A stretch of 8,505 nucleotides of DNA from Candidatus Helarchaeota archaeon. Its GTDB lineage: Archaea; Asgardarchaeota; Lokiarchaeia; Helarchaeales; JABXJV01. Below the pieces are notes generated by a model. It was given only the letters and a program-made list of their open reading frames with translations, did no database searches and was not told the DNA's origin. The DNA lies in assembly GCA_013375355.1 (NCBI GenBank), contig JABXJV010000438.1, positions 1-8,505 of the forward strand, written 5' to 3'. A program made the position numbers and the translations under genes. Of this stretch, positions 1-6,825 are shown piece after piece; the first letter of the stretch is position 1; the number at the start of each line of letters is the position of its first letter.

Positions 1-970
1 AGAACAGTCAAAAGAGATTTCACTTCAGGAGTTCTTTGACATTTTTCTGGAGCGACACGGTTCTTATAATAGCAATAACATGCAAGAATTATATCGATAT
101 AGGTTCAAGCAAATATGTCGATGTCCTGCATTATCGACTATTCCAATTGGCAATATAACCAAACGTTTGATGTTAGATTATATGCATGCTCGAATAAAAC
201 AAGACAGAGCTTCAACTGCAACAGTAAATCGTGAAGCTGCATTAGTAAAGTCAATGTTATTTCGTGCTGTAGAGTGGGATATTATTAATAAAAACCCGCT
301 TCAAGGTTTAAAATTATTACCAGAAGCCGAAAAACGTAAGGTTGACCTTACCCCTAAAGAAGCAAGTGAACTTATAAACAAACTTCAAGAGCCAATTGCA
401 GGTATTATCGAATTTGCGATTTATACCGGATTTAGAAAAGAAAATATTCTCTCCATGAAAATTGAGCAAATACGTTTTCATGACCTTACTCCCACTGGTG
501 AAATAGAATTAATCGTAAAAGGAGGAAGGAAGGAATTGTATCCATTAAGTCCTGCGGCTGTAGAAATTATTAAAAGAAATATCGGCAATAGAAAAGAGGG
601 GTATGTTTACCCAAAAACTGGTGATAGGTTTTACTCAATACACAAGGGTTTTAATACGGTTGTTAGGAAACTTGGTTTGACAGTTAATGGAACAAAATTA
701 AGGTTTCATGATCTTAGGCACGTTTTTGCAACATGGCTTCATAAATCAGGTGTTAGTCTGGACATTGTAAGGCTTCTTCTTGGACATAGGGATAGAGAAA
801 CAACAGATAGGTATATCACTTATGACCCAATGCATTATAGGGATGTTCTTAATACTATACCAAAGCTTAATCGAAATACGAAAGAAAAAGTTGCGAAAAA
901 TGGCAAGAATTGGCAAGGTCAAGGTGAGGAACACATGCTTTTCTTGACGGGTAAATCTGCAAGTAATTGA
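1..970 (+). CDS. Tyrosine recombinase / phage-type integrase, 5' end outside the window
   Basis: Site-specific recombinase of the tyrosine (lambda integrase) family, which would insert or excise a mobile element by strand exchange through a covalent 3'-phosphotyrosine. The reading frame is open from base 2, so the ATG at 80 is probably internal and the true start lies upstream. Numbered from that ATG, residues 1-85 look like the SAM-like core-binding domain (for example STATVNREAALVKSML) and the catalytic domain follows. The full active-site set is visible: Arg119 in YTGFRKENILSM, a beta-hairpin Lys (147 or 151) in VKGGRKELYPLS, His210 and Arg213 in RFHDLRHVFATW, His236 in LLGHRDRETT, and the nucleophile Tyr245 in TDRYITY. 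The C-terminal part after about residue 262 is a basic tail with no motif I recognise. The gene ends 9 bp from the 3' end of a tRNA-Pro gene and runs convergent to it, which is typical of integrases at the end of a tRNA-borne element. It appears intact as far as it can be seen. Confidence 0.93.
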   Translation, partial: EQSKEISLQEFFDIFLERHGSYNSNNMQELYRYRFKQICRCPALSTIPIGNITKRLMLDYMHARIKQDRASTATVNREAALVKSMLFRAVEWDIINKNPLQGLKLLPEAEKRKVDLTPKEASELINKLQEPIAGIIEFAIYTGFRKENILSMKIEQIRFHDLTPTGEIELIVKGGRKELYPLSPAAVEIIKRNIGNRKEGYVYPKTGDRFYSIHKGFNTVVRKLGLTVNGTKLRFHDLRHVFATWLHKSGVSLDIVRLLLGHRDRETTDRYITYDPMHYRDVLNTIPKLNRNTKEKVAKNGKNWQGQGEEHMLFLTGKSASN

Positions 971-979
971 TTTTATTAG

Positions 980-1054
980 TCGGGGCGGGCGGATTTGAAC
1001 CGCCGACCTCTTGCTCCCGAAGCAAGCGCGCTGACCAAGCTGCGCTACGCCCCG
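980..1054 (-). tRNA. tRNA-Pro (anticodon CGG)
   Basis: On the minus strand the sequence folds as a complete cloverleaf. The acceptor stem is CGGGGCG paired with CGCCCCG. The D arm is GCGC-AGCTTGGTCA-GCGC, and the anticodon stem is CTTGC/GCAAG around loop TTCGGGA. The variable region is AGGTC and the T arm is GGCGG-TTCAAAT-CCGCC. The anticodon CGG reads the proline codon CCG, with G at position 37 as expected for tRNA-Pro. Position 980 supplies the discriminator A73, and CCA is not encoded. The gene is about 70% G+C in a very AT-rich setting. Its 3' end faces the recombinase gene, so the 3' half (about 981-1015) is the likely attachment core. I see no second copy of that segment in the window. 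Confidence 0.97.
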
Positions 1055-1088
1055 ATGTTTTTCAATAATTAAAATGTCCTATTTAACT

Positions 1089-1172
1089 TAAAAGTGGAAT
1101 TTTGACAGTTAGAAATAAGTTGTGATTTCCCTGAAAAATTACCATAATAATTAAACAAAAATCCCACTTTTA
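1089..1172. repeat. 15-bp inverted repeat around a 54-nt interior, between the DedA gene and tRNA-Pro
   Basis: The arms are TAAAAGTGGAATTTT (1089-1103) and AAAATCCCACTTTTA (1158-1172). They are complementary at 14 of 15 positions, and in minus-strand RNA the odd pair becomes a G-U wobble, so the stem pairs throughout. The interior contains a smaller potential stem, GAAAT/ATTTC, flanked by CAG/CTG. The structure lies downstream of the leftward DedA-pcm operon and upstream of the tRNA. It could be an operon-end hairpin or a small structured RNA. No U-tract follows directly, so it is not a classic intrinsic terminator. The rest of 1055-1228 is AT-rich; it must contain the tRNA promoter, but I could not pick one with confidence. 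Confidence 0.5.
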
Positions 1173-1228
1173 TCGTAATTATTTCAAATCCAATATTACA
1201 AAGAATTTTATATGATGAAATAAAAATT

Positions 1229-1822
1229 TCAATCTCCTAAAATAAGTTTTATTACTATAAATCCTCCCACAAGTAAGATTATAAATATTACTGATAATAA
1301 ATTAAAATATTTTTCAATAAAATATTTAATTTTAGCACCGAAGAAAAATATTAGCCCACCAACGATGAAAAATCTTGCCCCTCTGCTGCACAGAGATGCA
1401 AAAAAGAATATCGGGAAATTTATCTTAGCTGCACCCGCAGCAATCGTAAATAATTTATACGGAATCGGAGTAAATCCCGCTATACTTACAGCCCAGGCGT
1501 TATACTTATTATACAGTATTGCAACATATTCAAATTTGTCCATTACACCATAAAAATCAAGTATCGGGATACCGATAGATTCCATAACCTTAAAGCCTAT
1601 GATATATCCAAACACCCCACCAAGAACAGAGCCGACGGTAGAAACAACTGCATAAAAAAATGCCCGTTTTGGGCGAGAAACTGATAGTGCAATTAGAAGA
1701 ACATCTGGAGGAACAATAAAAACAGACGATTCGGAAAATGCAACCAGAAATAAAGCCAAAGTTCCATATCTCGAATTTGCCCAGCTTAACACCCACTCAT
1801 ATAGAAATTTAAGAAACTTCAT
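1229..1822 (-). CDS. DedA/YqaA-like membrane protein (SNARE-associated family)
   Basis: Polytopic inner-membrane protein of 197 residues from the chosen start. Family members include YqaA and the DedA proteins, which are linked to undecaprenyl-phosphate or phospholipid flipping and envelope homeostasis; the exact substrate here is unknown. Visible marks are the acidic re-entrant segment FSESSVFIVPPDVLLI (29-44), a glycine-rich segment with VGSVLGGVFGYIIG (63-76), the motif GFTPIPYKLFTIAAGA (116-131), SRGARFF (146-152), and a hydrophobic C-terminal helix (about 175-195). The ATG at 1822 is preferred: GGA lies 7 nt upstream (1832-1830) and the protein then starts at MKFLKFLYEW. In-frame ATG 1834 and TTG 1843 are possible alternatives. 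The gene overlaps the end of pcm by 14 bp, which points to translational coupling. It is the last gene of the leftward operon. Confidence 0.85.
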   Translation of the reverse strand: MKFLKFLYEWVLSWANSRYGTLALFLVAFSESSVFIVPPDVLLIALSVSRPKRAFFYAVVSTVGSVLGGVFGYIIGFKVMESIGIPILDFYGVMDKFEYVAILYNKYNAWAVSIAGFTPIPYKLFTIAAGAAKINFPIFFFASLCSRGARFFIVGGLIFFFGAKIKYFIEKYFNLLSVIFIILLVGGFIVIKLILGD

Positions 1823-2462
1823 TACTCCATCCATCAACACCAATTAAAGGAACAAATGCACAGTTACAGACCTCCTCTGTAGAATATTTCCCCATTTTTT
1901 TAGTTACCACACACAACCTTTGCGTATGCATATCCCCAACAGGTATAACAAGTTTTCCGTTTTCTCTCAATTGAGCCAGTAAATTGTGCGGAATCATAGG
2001 TGCTCCAGCAGTAACAATTATCCCATCATATGGAGCAAATTCTTTCCATCCTAATGTCCCGTCACTTACTTTAATTATAATATTACCATATCCCAATTCG
2101 TCGAGTGTTTTTCGGGCGCGCTTTGCCAAAAACGGGTCTCTCTCTATGCTAAAAACTTTTTCACACAATTCAGCAAGCACAGCAGCCTGATATCCTGAGC
2201 CAGTTCCAATTTCAAGAACCTTCTCATTTTCCTTCAATTCCAACTTCTCAGTCATAAGTGCTACAATATAAGGCTGAGAAATTGTCTGCGATTGACCAAT
2301 CGGCAAAGGTGAATCTTTATAGGCACGGTCTTGAAGCCCCTCATCTACGAACTTATGCCTCTCAACCTTTTTCATTGCCGCTAAAACTCTTGAATCCTTT
2401 ATACCTCTTTTTTCTATCTGTTCCAGAACCATCTTTTCTCGAGCGTGAGAAAAATTTATCAT
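1809..2462 (-). CDS. pcm: Protein-L-isoaspartate O-methyltransferase
   Basis: This enzyme transfers a methyl group from S-adenosylmethionine to L-isoaspartyl residues in damaged proteins and so starts their repair (EC 2.1.1.77); it acts in the cytoplasm. The 217-residue length is normal for the family. Typical sequences are present: RHKFVD (35-40), the substrate-side segment SPLPIGQSQTISQPYIVALM (51-70), the SAM-binding motif VLEIGTGSGYQAA (82-94), the acidic residue after strand 2 in FSIERD (104-109), the segment PYDGIIVTAGAP (144-155), LVIPVGD (171-177), and FVPLIG near the end (203-208). The frame is open further upstream, to ATG 2519, but ATG 2462 fits better. It has AAAGG 7 nt upstream (2474-2470), overlapping the stop codon of the preceding glycosyltransferase gene, and it gives the usual family N-terminus. 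The gene is coupled to the DedA-like gene downstream. Confidence 0.95.
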   Translation of the reverse strand: MINFSHAREKMVLEQIEKRGIKDSRVLAAMKKVERHKFVDEGLQDRAYKDSPLPIGQSQTISQPYIVALMTEKLELKENEKVLEIGTGSGYQAAVLAELCEKVFSIERDPFLAKRARKTLDELGYGNIIIKVSDGTLGWKEFAPYDGIIVTAGAPMIPHNLLAQLRENGKLVIPVGDMHTQRLCVVTKKMGKYSTEEVCNCAFVPLIGVDGWSNEVS

Positions 2463-2472
2463 CAATAAACCT

Positions 2473-3150
2473 TTAATTTTTCCAGAAAAAACTGGATACA
2501 AAAACAAAAATAAATCCAAGAGTATCTCTCAAAGGATTTATTTTGCTTTTTGAATTATTATAAATCGTCTCGATATTCACAGATTCTATTTTAAATTTCT
2601 TTAGACCGGCTTTTAAAAGTAATTCAGATTCTAAAGAAAAATGGCTTTTATTTAAGGAAATTTTTTCAATTACCTTTTTGCTTATCATCCTGAAACCGCA
2701 CTGGCTATCCTCAACCCTCTGTCCTATACGATGAGAAATTAAAAAAGAAGTGATTTTATTTGAAAGAATCCTCTGGAAGGGCATATCTTTTATATTATTC
2801 ATCCGTGACCCAAGTATTACATCAACATTTCCCTCTCCTGCTTTTTCCAAGAATTTGGGTATATCCGTAGGCAGATGTTGCATATCACTGTCCATTGTAA
2901 TTACCCACGAAACATTCTTTTTAATCGCCTCCTTAAACCCTCTCCGAAGGGCTTCTCCTTTCCCTAAATTACTCTTATGAAAAATAACACAAACACCGCA
3001 CTTCTCTGCAATAACTCTTGTATTGTCTTTCGAACCATCATCTACAACAATTATTCGTTCTTTATCAACATAATTTTTTAGTTCATCAAGAAGTCTTTTT
3101 AAATTTCTTTCTTCGTTGTATGCAGGTATTAAAACACAAAAATTAACCAT
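2473..3150 (-). CDS. Family 2 glycosyltransferase (polyprenyl-phosphate glycosyltransferase-like)
   Basis: Glycosyltransferase with the GT-A fold, 225 residues, most like the short enzymes related to dolichyl-phosphate mannose synthase that load a sugar onto a polyprenyl phosphate; donor and acceptor cannot be read from the sequence. Motifs in order are PAYNEE (9-14), VVDDGSKDNT (35-44) for nucleotide binding, NLGKGEALRRGF (61-72), the metal-binding DSD in TMDSDMQH (85-92), LGSRM (113-117), and EDSQCGFRM (147-155). The C-terminus ends in a short hydrophobic stretch (about 210-222) that may sit on the membrane, with no long transmembrane tail. The ATG directly follows the stop codon of the UVR-motif gene (TAAATG), so translation probably continues from it. 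The pcm ribosome site overlaps this gene's stop codon. Confidence 0.88.
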   Translation of the reverse strand: MVNFCVLIPAYNEERNLKRLLDELKNYVDKERIIVVDDGSKDNTRVIAEKCGVCVIFHKSNLGKGEALRRGFKEAIKKNVSWVITMDSDMQHLPTDIPKFLEKAGEGNVDVILGSRMNNIKDMPFQRILSNKITSFLISHRIGQRVEDSQCGFRMISKKVIEKISLNKSHFSLESELLLKAGLKKFKIESVNIETIYNNSKSKINPLRDTLGFIFVFVSSFFWKN

Positions 3151-3903
3151 TTATTCTTTAATTTTTTTCAATTCATCCCGCAGTTTTGCGGCTCTTTCGT
3201 AATCTTGATCTTCTACTGCTTTTTTTAATTCTCTTTCTAATTTCTGCTTCAGAGAGACTGGTCTGGTATTTTTGATGTTTTTATACCATTCATTGAGGAA
3301 TTCAATCTCTCTGCTTGTCTCTATAAGTTTTTCCTCTCCATTTTCTACGTATAAATTTTCAATAGCCCTTATCCCTATTTTAATAATTTTCAAAGCATTT
3401 TCATAATCTTTCCTTTCTAAAGCCAAAGAACATTTAGCGCGGGTATTCATCATAATAACATAAGGTCTATATTGTTCAAATATTAGTGCATCCTCGTTAT
3501 TGGCAACATACTTTTTCACGAAATCAAAAACCTCGAGATTCCTTCTTGTATCTCTTTCTGCCCTTTTAAAATCTTCAAGGTGAAAAAGACTTAAATATCG
3601 GTGATAATATTGAACCGCCTCATGGTGAAGTTTAAAACATTCATCAGAATCTAAGGTGAAATTTTCTTCTGTCCCGTATTTTTTTATATGATTCTTCAGA
3701 AGAGACTTATAATATTCAAATAATGATTCATAACCATGAGGTCTTTTCCCATCCGGTCTTCCATCTATCTCCATTTGCAGAAGACCAAGATCAAGCCTTA
3801 ATTGAATTCTTTCTTTTCCATCTTTTCCTATTATTTTTCTTACAGAAATCTCCGTTGGCTTATACTCCCATCCTTCCAATATATCAGTTATATCTTTATT
3901 CAT
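3151..3903 (-). CDS. UvrB/UvrC (UVR) motif-containing protein of unknown function
   Basis: A 250-residue soluble, charged protein. The C-terminal segment (about 216-250), including LERELKKAVEDQDYERAAKL, matches the UVR coiled-coil motif that joins UvrB and UvrC and is also found in McsA and ClpC. The N-terminal 215 residues have a conserved look, with VRKIIGKDGKERIQLRLDLG (21-40) and LLQMEIDGRPDGKRPHGYES (41-60), followed by helices that may be TPR-like (about 95-190, with HHEAVQYYHRYLSL and YRPYVIMMNTRAKC). I know this architecture from bacterial and candidate-phylum genomes, where it is sometimes labelled as an excinuclease subunit. It has no helicase or nuclease domain, so that label would be wrong. 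The start ATG at 3903 has GGGG (3912-3909) 5 nt upstream. It abuts the glycosyltransferase gene. A role in stress or protein-protein contact is only inferred. Confidence 0.8.
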   Translation of the reverse strand: MNKDITDILEGWEYKPTEISVRKIIGKDGKERIQLRLDLGLLQMEIDGRPDGKRPHGYESLFEYYKSLLKNHIKKYGTEENFTLDSDECFKLHHEAVQYYHRYLSLFHLEDFKRAERDTRRNLEVFDFVKKYVANNEDALIFEQYRPYVIMMNTRAKCSLALERKDYENALKIIKIGIRAIENLYVENGEEKLIETSREIEFLNEWYKNIKNTRPVSLKQKLERELKKAVEDQDYERAAKLRDELKKIKE

Positions 3904-3984
3904 TAAAGCCCCATTTATCCATTATTTCATAAATATATTATTTAATAAATTAATAATATTTAACCAATTTTTCAATAAATAATT

Positions 3985-5115
3985 TTAGCATTCAATAAAC
4001 TGGCTTATTAATTTTTTGGCAGAAAGTGATATAAGTTTTCTTGTATTTTTCATAGCTTCCTTTACAGATATGCTCTCCGAAACAAGTGATTCCATTTCCA
4101 ATACTCCTTTTATACCCGATTTAGCCAATGCAGGATCAATTATTCCACCGATTAATACAGCAGGTTTATTATATTTTAATGCCAATTTTAATACACCAGC
4201 AACAGCTTTACCAGAGGAAGTCTGGCTGTCAATCTTACCTTCACCCGAAAAAATAATGTCAGCATTTTTAACCATCTCTTCAACTCCAAGTTTTTCCATA
4301 ACCAGTTCAATACCAGAACAAAGTTCTGCCTCCAGAAAAGCAACCAGACCTGCTCCGAGCCCCCCTGCCGCACCAGAACCTTTTATCTCCGAAACATCCT
4401 TTCCAAGAAACTCTTTCATTCTTAATGAAAGATTCGCTAATCCCTTTTCGAGAAATATTACCTGTTCTGGAGAAGCACCCTTTTGAGGACCATAAACAGC
4501 AGCTGCCCCATGTTTTCCAAGAAGTGGATTAACTACATCGCAGGCACCGATAAATTTTGTCTTCTTTACTTTCGAATGTAAAAATGAAATATCAATTTTA
4601 GTTATTTCATTCAGTACACCCCCACACATCCTTTCCAACTTCTTCTCCCCTGAATAAAAAATTACACCTAACTTTTGAGCCATACCAGTCCCCCCATCCA
4701 CTGTTGAGCTTCCCCCAAGACCAATGATTATCCTTTCCACACCCTCATTCCAAATCTCAGAAATCAACTCTCCCACCCCTTCTGTGCTGGTTTTAAGTGG
4801 ATTGCGCCTCTCTTCTGGTATAAGAGGAAGTCCAATAACAGAAGCAACATCCATTACAGCCGTCCTCCCACCATCTACAAGTCCATAATATGAACTAATC
4901 TCATCCCCTAATGGTCCTTTTACCATTGCCTTTTTCAATATTCCCCCCAATTTTTCTGTAAGAATCAGACTCATCCCTTCACCTCCATCAGAAAGAGGTG
5001 CTTTCATTATCTCAGCTTCGGGTATCATTTGTTTTATACCTTCTTCCATAGCGGATACAACCTCTTTGGAAGTTGCACTTCCTTTGAAAGAATCTGGTGC
5101 AAGTAATATCTTCAT
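3985..5115 (-). CDS. Glycerate kinase, GarK/GlxK family (glycerate 2-kinase)
   Basis: This enzyme phosphorylates D-glycerate with ATP, giving 2-phosphoglycerate in the GarK/GlxK family, and feeds glycerate from glyoxylate, serine or sugar-acid breakdown into lower glycolysis. The 376-residue length is standard. The family signature sequences are all present: APDSFKGSATSKEV (6-19) at the N-terminus, APLSDGGEGM (39-48), IGLGGSSTVDGGTGMAQKLG (131-150), IGACDVVNPLLG (189-200), GSGAAGGLGAGL (246-257), and SGEGKIDSQTSSGKA (290-304). Nothing appears truncated. The start ATG has the ribosome site AAGGGAA about 8 nt upstream (5130-5124). The next gene downstream begins 81 bp after the stop, across an AT-rich gap without a convincing terminator, so co-transcription is possible but not shown. 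No other glycerate-pathway gene is visible nearby. I give no symbol because garK and glxK cannot be told apart here. Confidence 0.94.
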   Translation of the reverse strand: MKILLAPDSFKGSATSKEVVSAMEEGIKQMIPEAEIMKAPLSDGGEGMSLILTEKLGGILKKAMVKGPLGDEISSYYGLVDGGRTAVMDVASVIGLPLIPEERRNPLKTSTEGVGELISEIWNEGVERIIIGLGGSSTVDGGTGMAQKLGVIFYSGEKKLERMCGGVLNEITKIDISFLHSKVKKTKFIGACDVVNPLLGKHGAAAVYGPQKGASPEQVIFLEKGLANLSLRMKEFLGKDVSEIKGSGAAGGLGAGLVAFLEAELCSGIELVMEKLGVEEMVKNADIIFSGEGKIDSQTSSGKAVAGVLKLALKYNKPAVLIGGIIDPALAKSGIKGVLEMESLVSESISVKEAMKNTRKLISLSAKKLISQFIEC

Positions 5116-5496
5116 TTTACAAATTCCCTTTTAAATCTTTTAACTTATTATAATCTTTGTCCGATCTATAATTATACTACCAAAATAACTCTAATAAATA
5201 AATTCAAATCATAATTTTTATTATTGAAGATAAATATTGAAAGTTATAGGAAATTTAATGATTAGATTTTCCATAATTATTAAAATAAAAAAATTTTCAA
5301 TATTAAAAAAAATTTATTACATTAAAATAAATAATAATATTTTTTCAAAATTACAAGTATAATTCCAAAAAATTGTAGGTACTTTTATTTAAAAAATTTA
5401 CTTGATATTTAGAATATATTTAATTATTGGAACAAAATAATTTATTAATGGTTAAAAAATATTAATGAATAATAATTTAAAAAGGAAGGGAAAAAT
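5116..5496. promoter_or_regulatory. 381-bp divergent intergenic region, very AT-rich
   Basis: No credible coding sequence lies here. Going left, two TATAAT hexamers on the minus strand (5152-5147 and 5176-5171) are candidate -10 boxes for the glycerate kinase gene, though neither has a good -35 at 17 bp. Going right, TTGATA (5402-5407) is a weak possible -35 for the PilZ gene, but no good -10 follows at 17 bp. The PilZ ribosome site GGAAGGG (5484-5490) is strong. A nested inverted repeat sits in the middle: AATATTGAAA (5233-5242) with TTTCAATATT (5295-5304), enclosing an imperfect GGAAA/TTTCC hairpin at 5249-5272. Base composition this skewed makes promoter calls by eye unreliable. Confidence 0.4.
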
Positions 5497-6636
5497 ATGG
5501 GGGCACATTTAGAGCATTTTAAGATAGGGATGGGGAGCATCGCTTTTCTATATTGGGTATTAGTCGGGATATTATCTCTTATAATAATTTATTTAATATA
5601 CATTCTTATTAAAGCCACCATTATCAAGCATAGCAAAGTAAGAAAGGAGTGGAAGAAATTTTATGGAGTATGTGAACGAAAAAGACTTACTCCTTCAGAA
5701 ATTACCTTTCTTGAAAATCTTATAAAAAAATACGAAATAAGAAGACCGATTCATATTGTCCGACATCTGGAAACATTTAACAGACTTATATTCAGAGAAG
5801 TTTATAGTTACCGCGGAAAAGAAACCAGAAAGAAGGAAAATTTTAAAACATTTATTGCAAATCTCAGAAAAAAACTTGGATTTGCTGATTTTATATTTCT
5901 TGATGAACTCACATCAACGAGAGAAATTCCCGAAGGAGTTAATACAAAAACCTCAGTCATTTTCGGAATCATAAAAAAGAGTTTCGAATCAAAAGTTGTT
6001 AAAGTAGATGAAGAAGGAGTTGTTCTTACTGTACCCGACTCTATAATGTCCGAAGAGCCATTTCGAGAGAACCAATCAGTAGAATTAAATTTCAGAGTCA
6101 AAGAGGATGCCGAATACATATTCAATTCTGTAATATACAAAGTTATACCAGGACCGCCTGGATACATCTGTATTGATCACTCAAGAGATTACAGCCGGAT
6201 ACAAAAAAGGAGATACGAACGCATCGATACAGAAATCCCTTTTAAATACTTCTTTCTAAATCCACATCAGACGGAAGAATTCCTTGAAAGTAGAAAATTT
6301 GCTCTAACAAAGGAAATTAAATATGAATCAGGAGTAATAAAGAATATCAGTGGTGGTGGAATGTATTTTATTAATGACATAGACCTCGACATTGGAACAC
6401 TAATCGCCATCTCTTTTAAAGTTGATGACCAAACAGAAGAAATAAAAAATATTATTGGAAGAGTAGAACGGATTCTTGATAATGATGATGATACTTTCCG
6501 CATCATAATTAGATTTGTTAAAGTAAAAGAGCCTTACAGAAATCAAATCATCCATTATGTTTTCGAGAAAAAAAGCGCTCTTAAAAAAGAAAAGATACAA
6601 AAACTGAAAAGCAAAAAAAAATTAACCCCTGCATAA
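5497..6636 (+). CDS. Membrane-anchored PilZ-domain protein, probable c-di-GMP receptor
   Basis: A 379-residue protein expected to bind the second messenger cyclic di-GMP and act at the cytoplasmic face of the inner membrane. One transmembrane helix (about 15-40, with VLVGILSLIIIYLIYILI) is followed by a basic stretch and a helical linker (about 45-130). A YcgR-like N-terminal beta domain follows (about 138-220, from LTSTREIPEG to the VIPGPPGYICI segment), then the PilZ domain (about 235-358). Both c-di-GMP motifs are intact: RxxxR as Arg238-Arg242 in QKRRYERI, and NxSxxG as Asn283/Ser285/Gly288 in IKNISGGGMYF. The tail (358-379) is lysine-rich. The start at 5497 has GGAAGGG at 5484-5490, 6 nt upstream. 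Similar two-domain proteins act as flagellar brakes or motility regulators. No flagellar or pilus gene is visible here, so the output is unknown. Confidence 0.87.
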   Translation: MGAHLEHFKIGMGSIAFLYWVLVGILSLIIIYLIYILIKATIIKHSKVRKEWKKFYGVCERKRLTPSEITFLENLIKKYEIRRPIHIVRHLETFNRLIFREVYSYRGKETRKKENFKTFIANLRKKLGFADFIFLDELTSTREIPEGVNTKTSVIFGIIKKSFESKVVKVDEEGVVLTVPDSIMSEEPFRENQSVELNFRVKEDAEYIFNSVIYKVIPGPPGYICIDHSRDYSRIQKRRYERIDTEIPFKYFFLNPHQTEEFLESRKFALTKEIKYESGVIKNISGGGMYFINDIDLDIGTLIAISFKVDDQTEEIKNIIGRVERILDNDDDTFRIIIRFVKVKEPYRNQIIHYVFEKKSALKKEKIQKLKSKKKLTPA

Positions 6637-6648
6637 ATAAAATTAATT

Positions 6649-6686
6649 TTAAAAATAAAAAACCCTCATCTTATTAATGAGGGTTT
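6649..6686 (-). terminator. Intrinsic terminator of the lysine-rich small gene
   Basis: A perfect 10-bp stem, AAACCCTCAT (6660-6669) with ATGAGGGTTT (6677-6686), surrounds a 7-nt loop. Read on the minus strand, the stem runs straight into TTTTTTATTTTT, the U-tract of a classic rho-independent terminator. It lies 34 nt after the stop codon of the small gene at 6721-6825. On the plus strand the hairpin is followed by A residues instead, so it is at most a weak terminator for the PilZ gene ending at 6636. Confidence 0.88.
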
Positions 6687-6720
6687 AAAAAATTAAAGCT
6701 CCAATCAAATTGAATCCAAA

Positions 6721-6825
6721 TCATTTCTTTTTCTTTTTAGCAGAAGTCTTCTTTTTCGGACGCTTTTTAGCGGCGGTCTTCTTCTTGACAACTTTCTTTT
6801 TAGGAGCTGCTTTTTTCTTTGGCAT
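6721..6825 (-). CDS. 34-residue lysine-rich basic protein, histone H1-like in composition
   Basis: A very short gene encoding 34 residues, mostly lysine with alanine, proline, threonine and valine. It starts MPKKKAAPKKKVVKKK and ends TSAKKKKK. There are no acidic or aromatic residues. The composition resembles the tails of bacterial histone H1-like and AlgP-like proteins with KKxAAKK-type repeats, so nucleic-acid binding is the natural guess. It could also be a ribosome-associated peptide. Support for a real gene is unusually good for its size: a near-perfect Shine-Dalgarno GGAGGG (6838-6833) lies 7 nt before the ATG, and a strong intrinsic terminator sits just after the stop. The local sequence is also far richer in G+C than the flanks. 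The neighbouring PilZ protein ends in a similar lysine-rich tail, but the two genes are convergent and not frameshift partners. Confidence 0.82.
   Translation of the reverse strand: MPKKKAAPKKKVVKKKTAAKKRPKKKTSAKKKKK

Noticed and set aside
746..934. 62-codon minus-strand frame inside the recombinase gene
   Set aside because: Antisense to the catalytic core of the recombinase; no independent support.
1102..1107. Perfect TTGACA on the plus strand as a -35 box
   Set aside because: There is no -10 box at 16-18 bp (the hexamer at 17 bp is ATTTCC), and the next plus-strand gene is over 4 kb away.
2463..2519. Longer pcm start at 2519
   Set aside because: It would add a hydrophobic stretch untypical of pcm that is encoded by the end of the glycosyltransferase gene; ATG 2462 has a good ribosome site and the usual family N-terminus.
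4016..4486. 156-codon plus-strand frame inside the glycerate kinase gene
   Set aside because: It is antisense to a gene with full family motifs; its serine/proline-rich translation is a typical reverse-frame shadow.
5200..5480. Possible replication origin, because the stretch is extremely AT-rich
   Set aside because: No DnaA-box cluster (TTATNCACA type) was seen, and no dnaA, dnaN or similar gene is adjacent.
5808..6167. 119-codon minus-strand frame inside the PilZ gene
   Set aside because: Antisense to the well-supported PilZ protein, with no motif or ribosome site.
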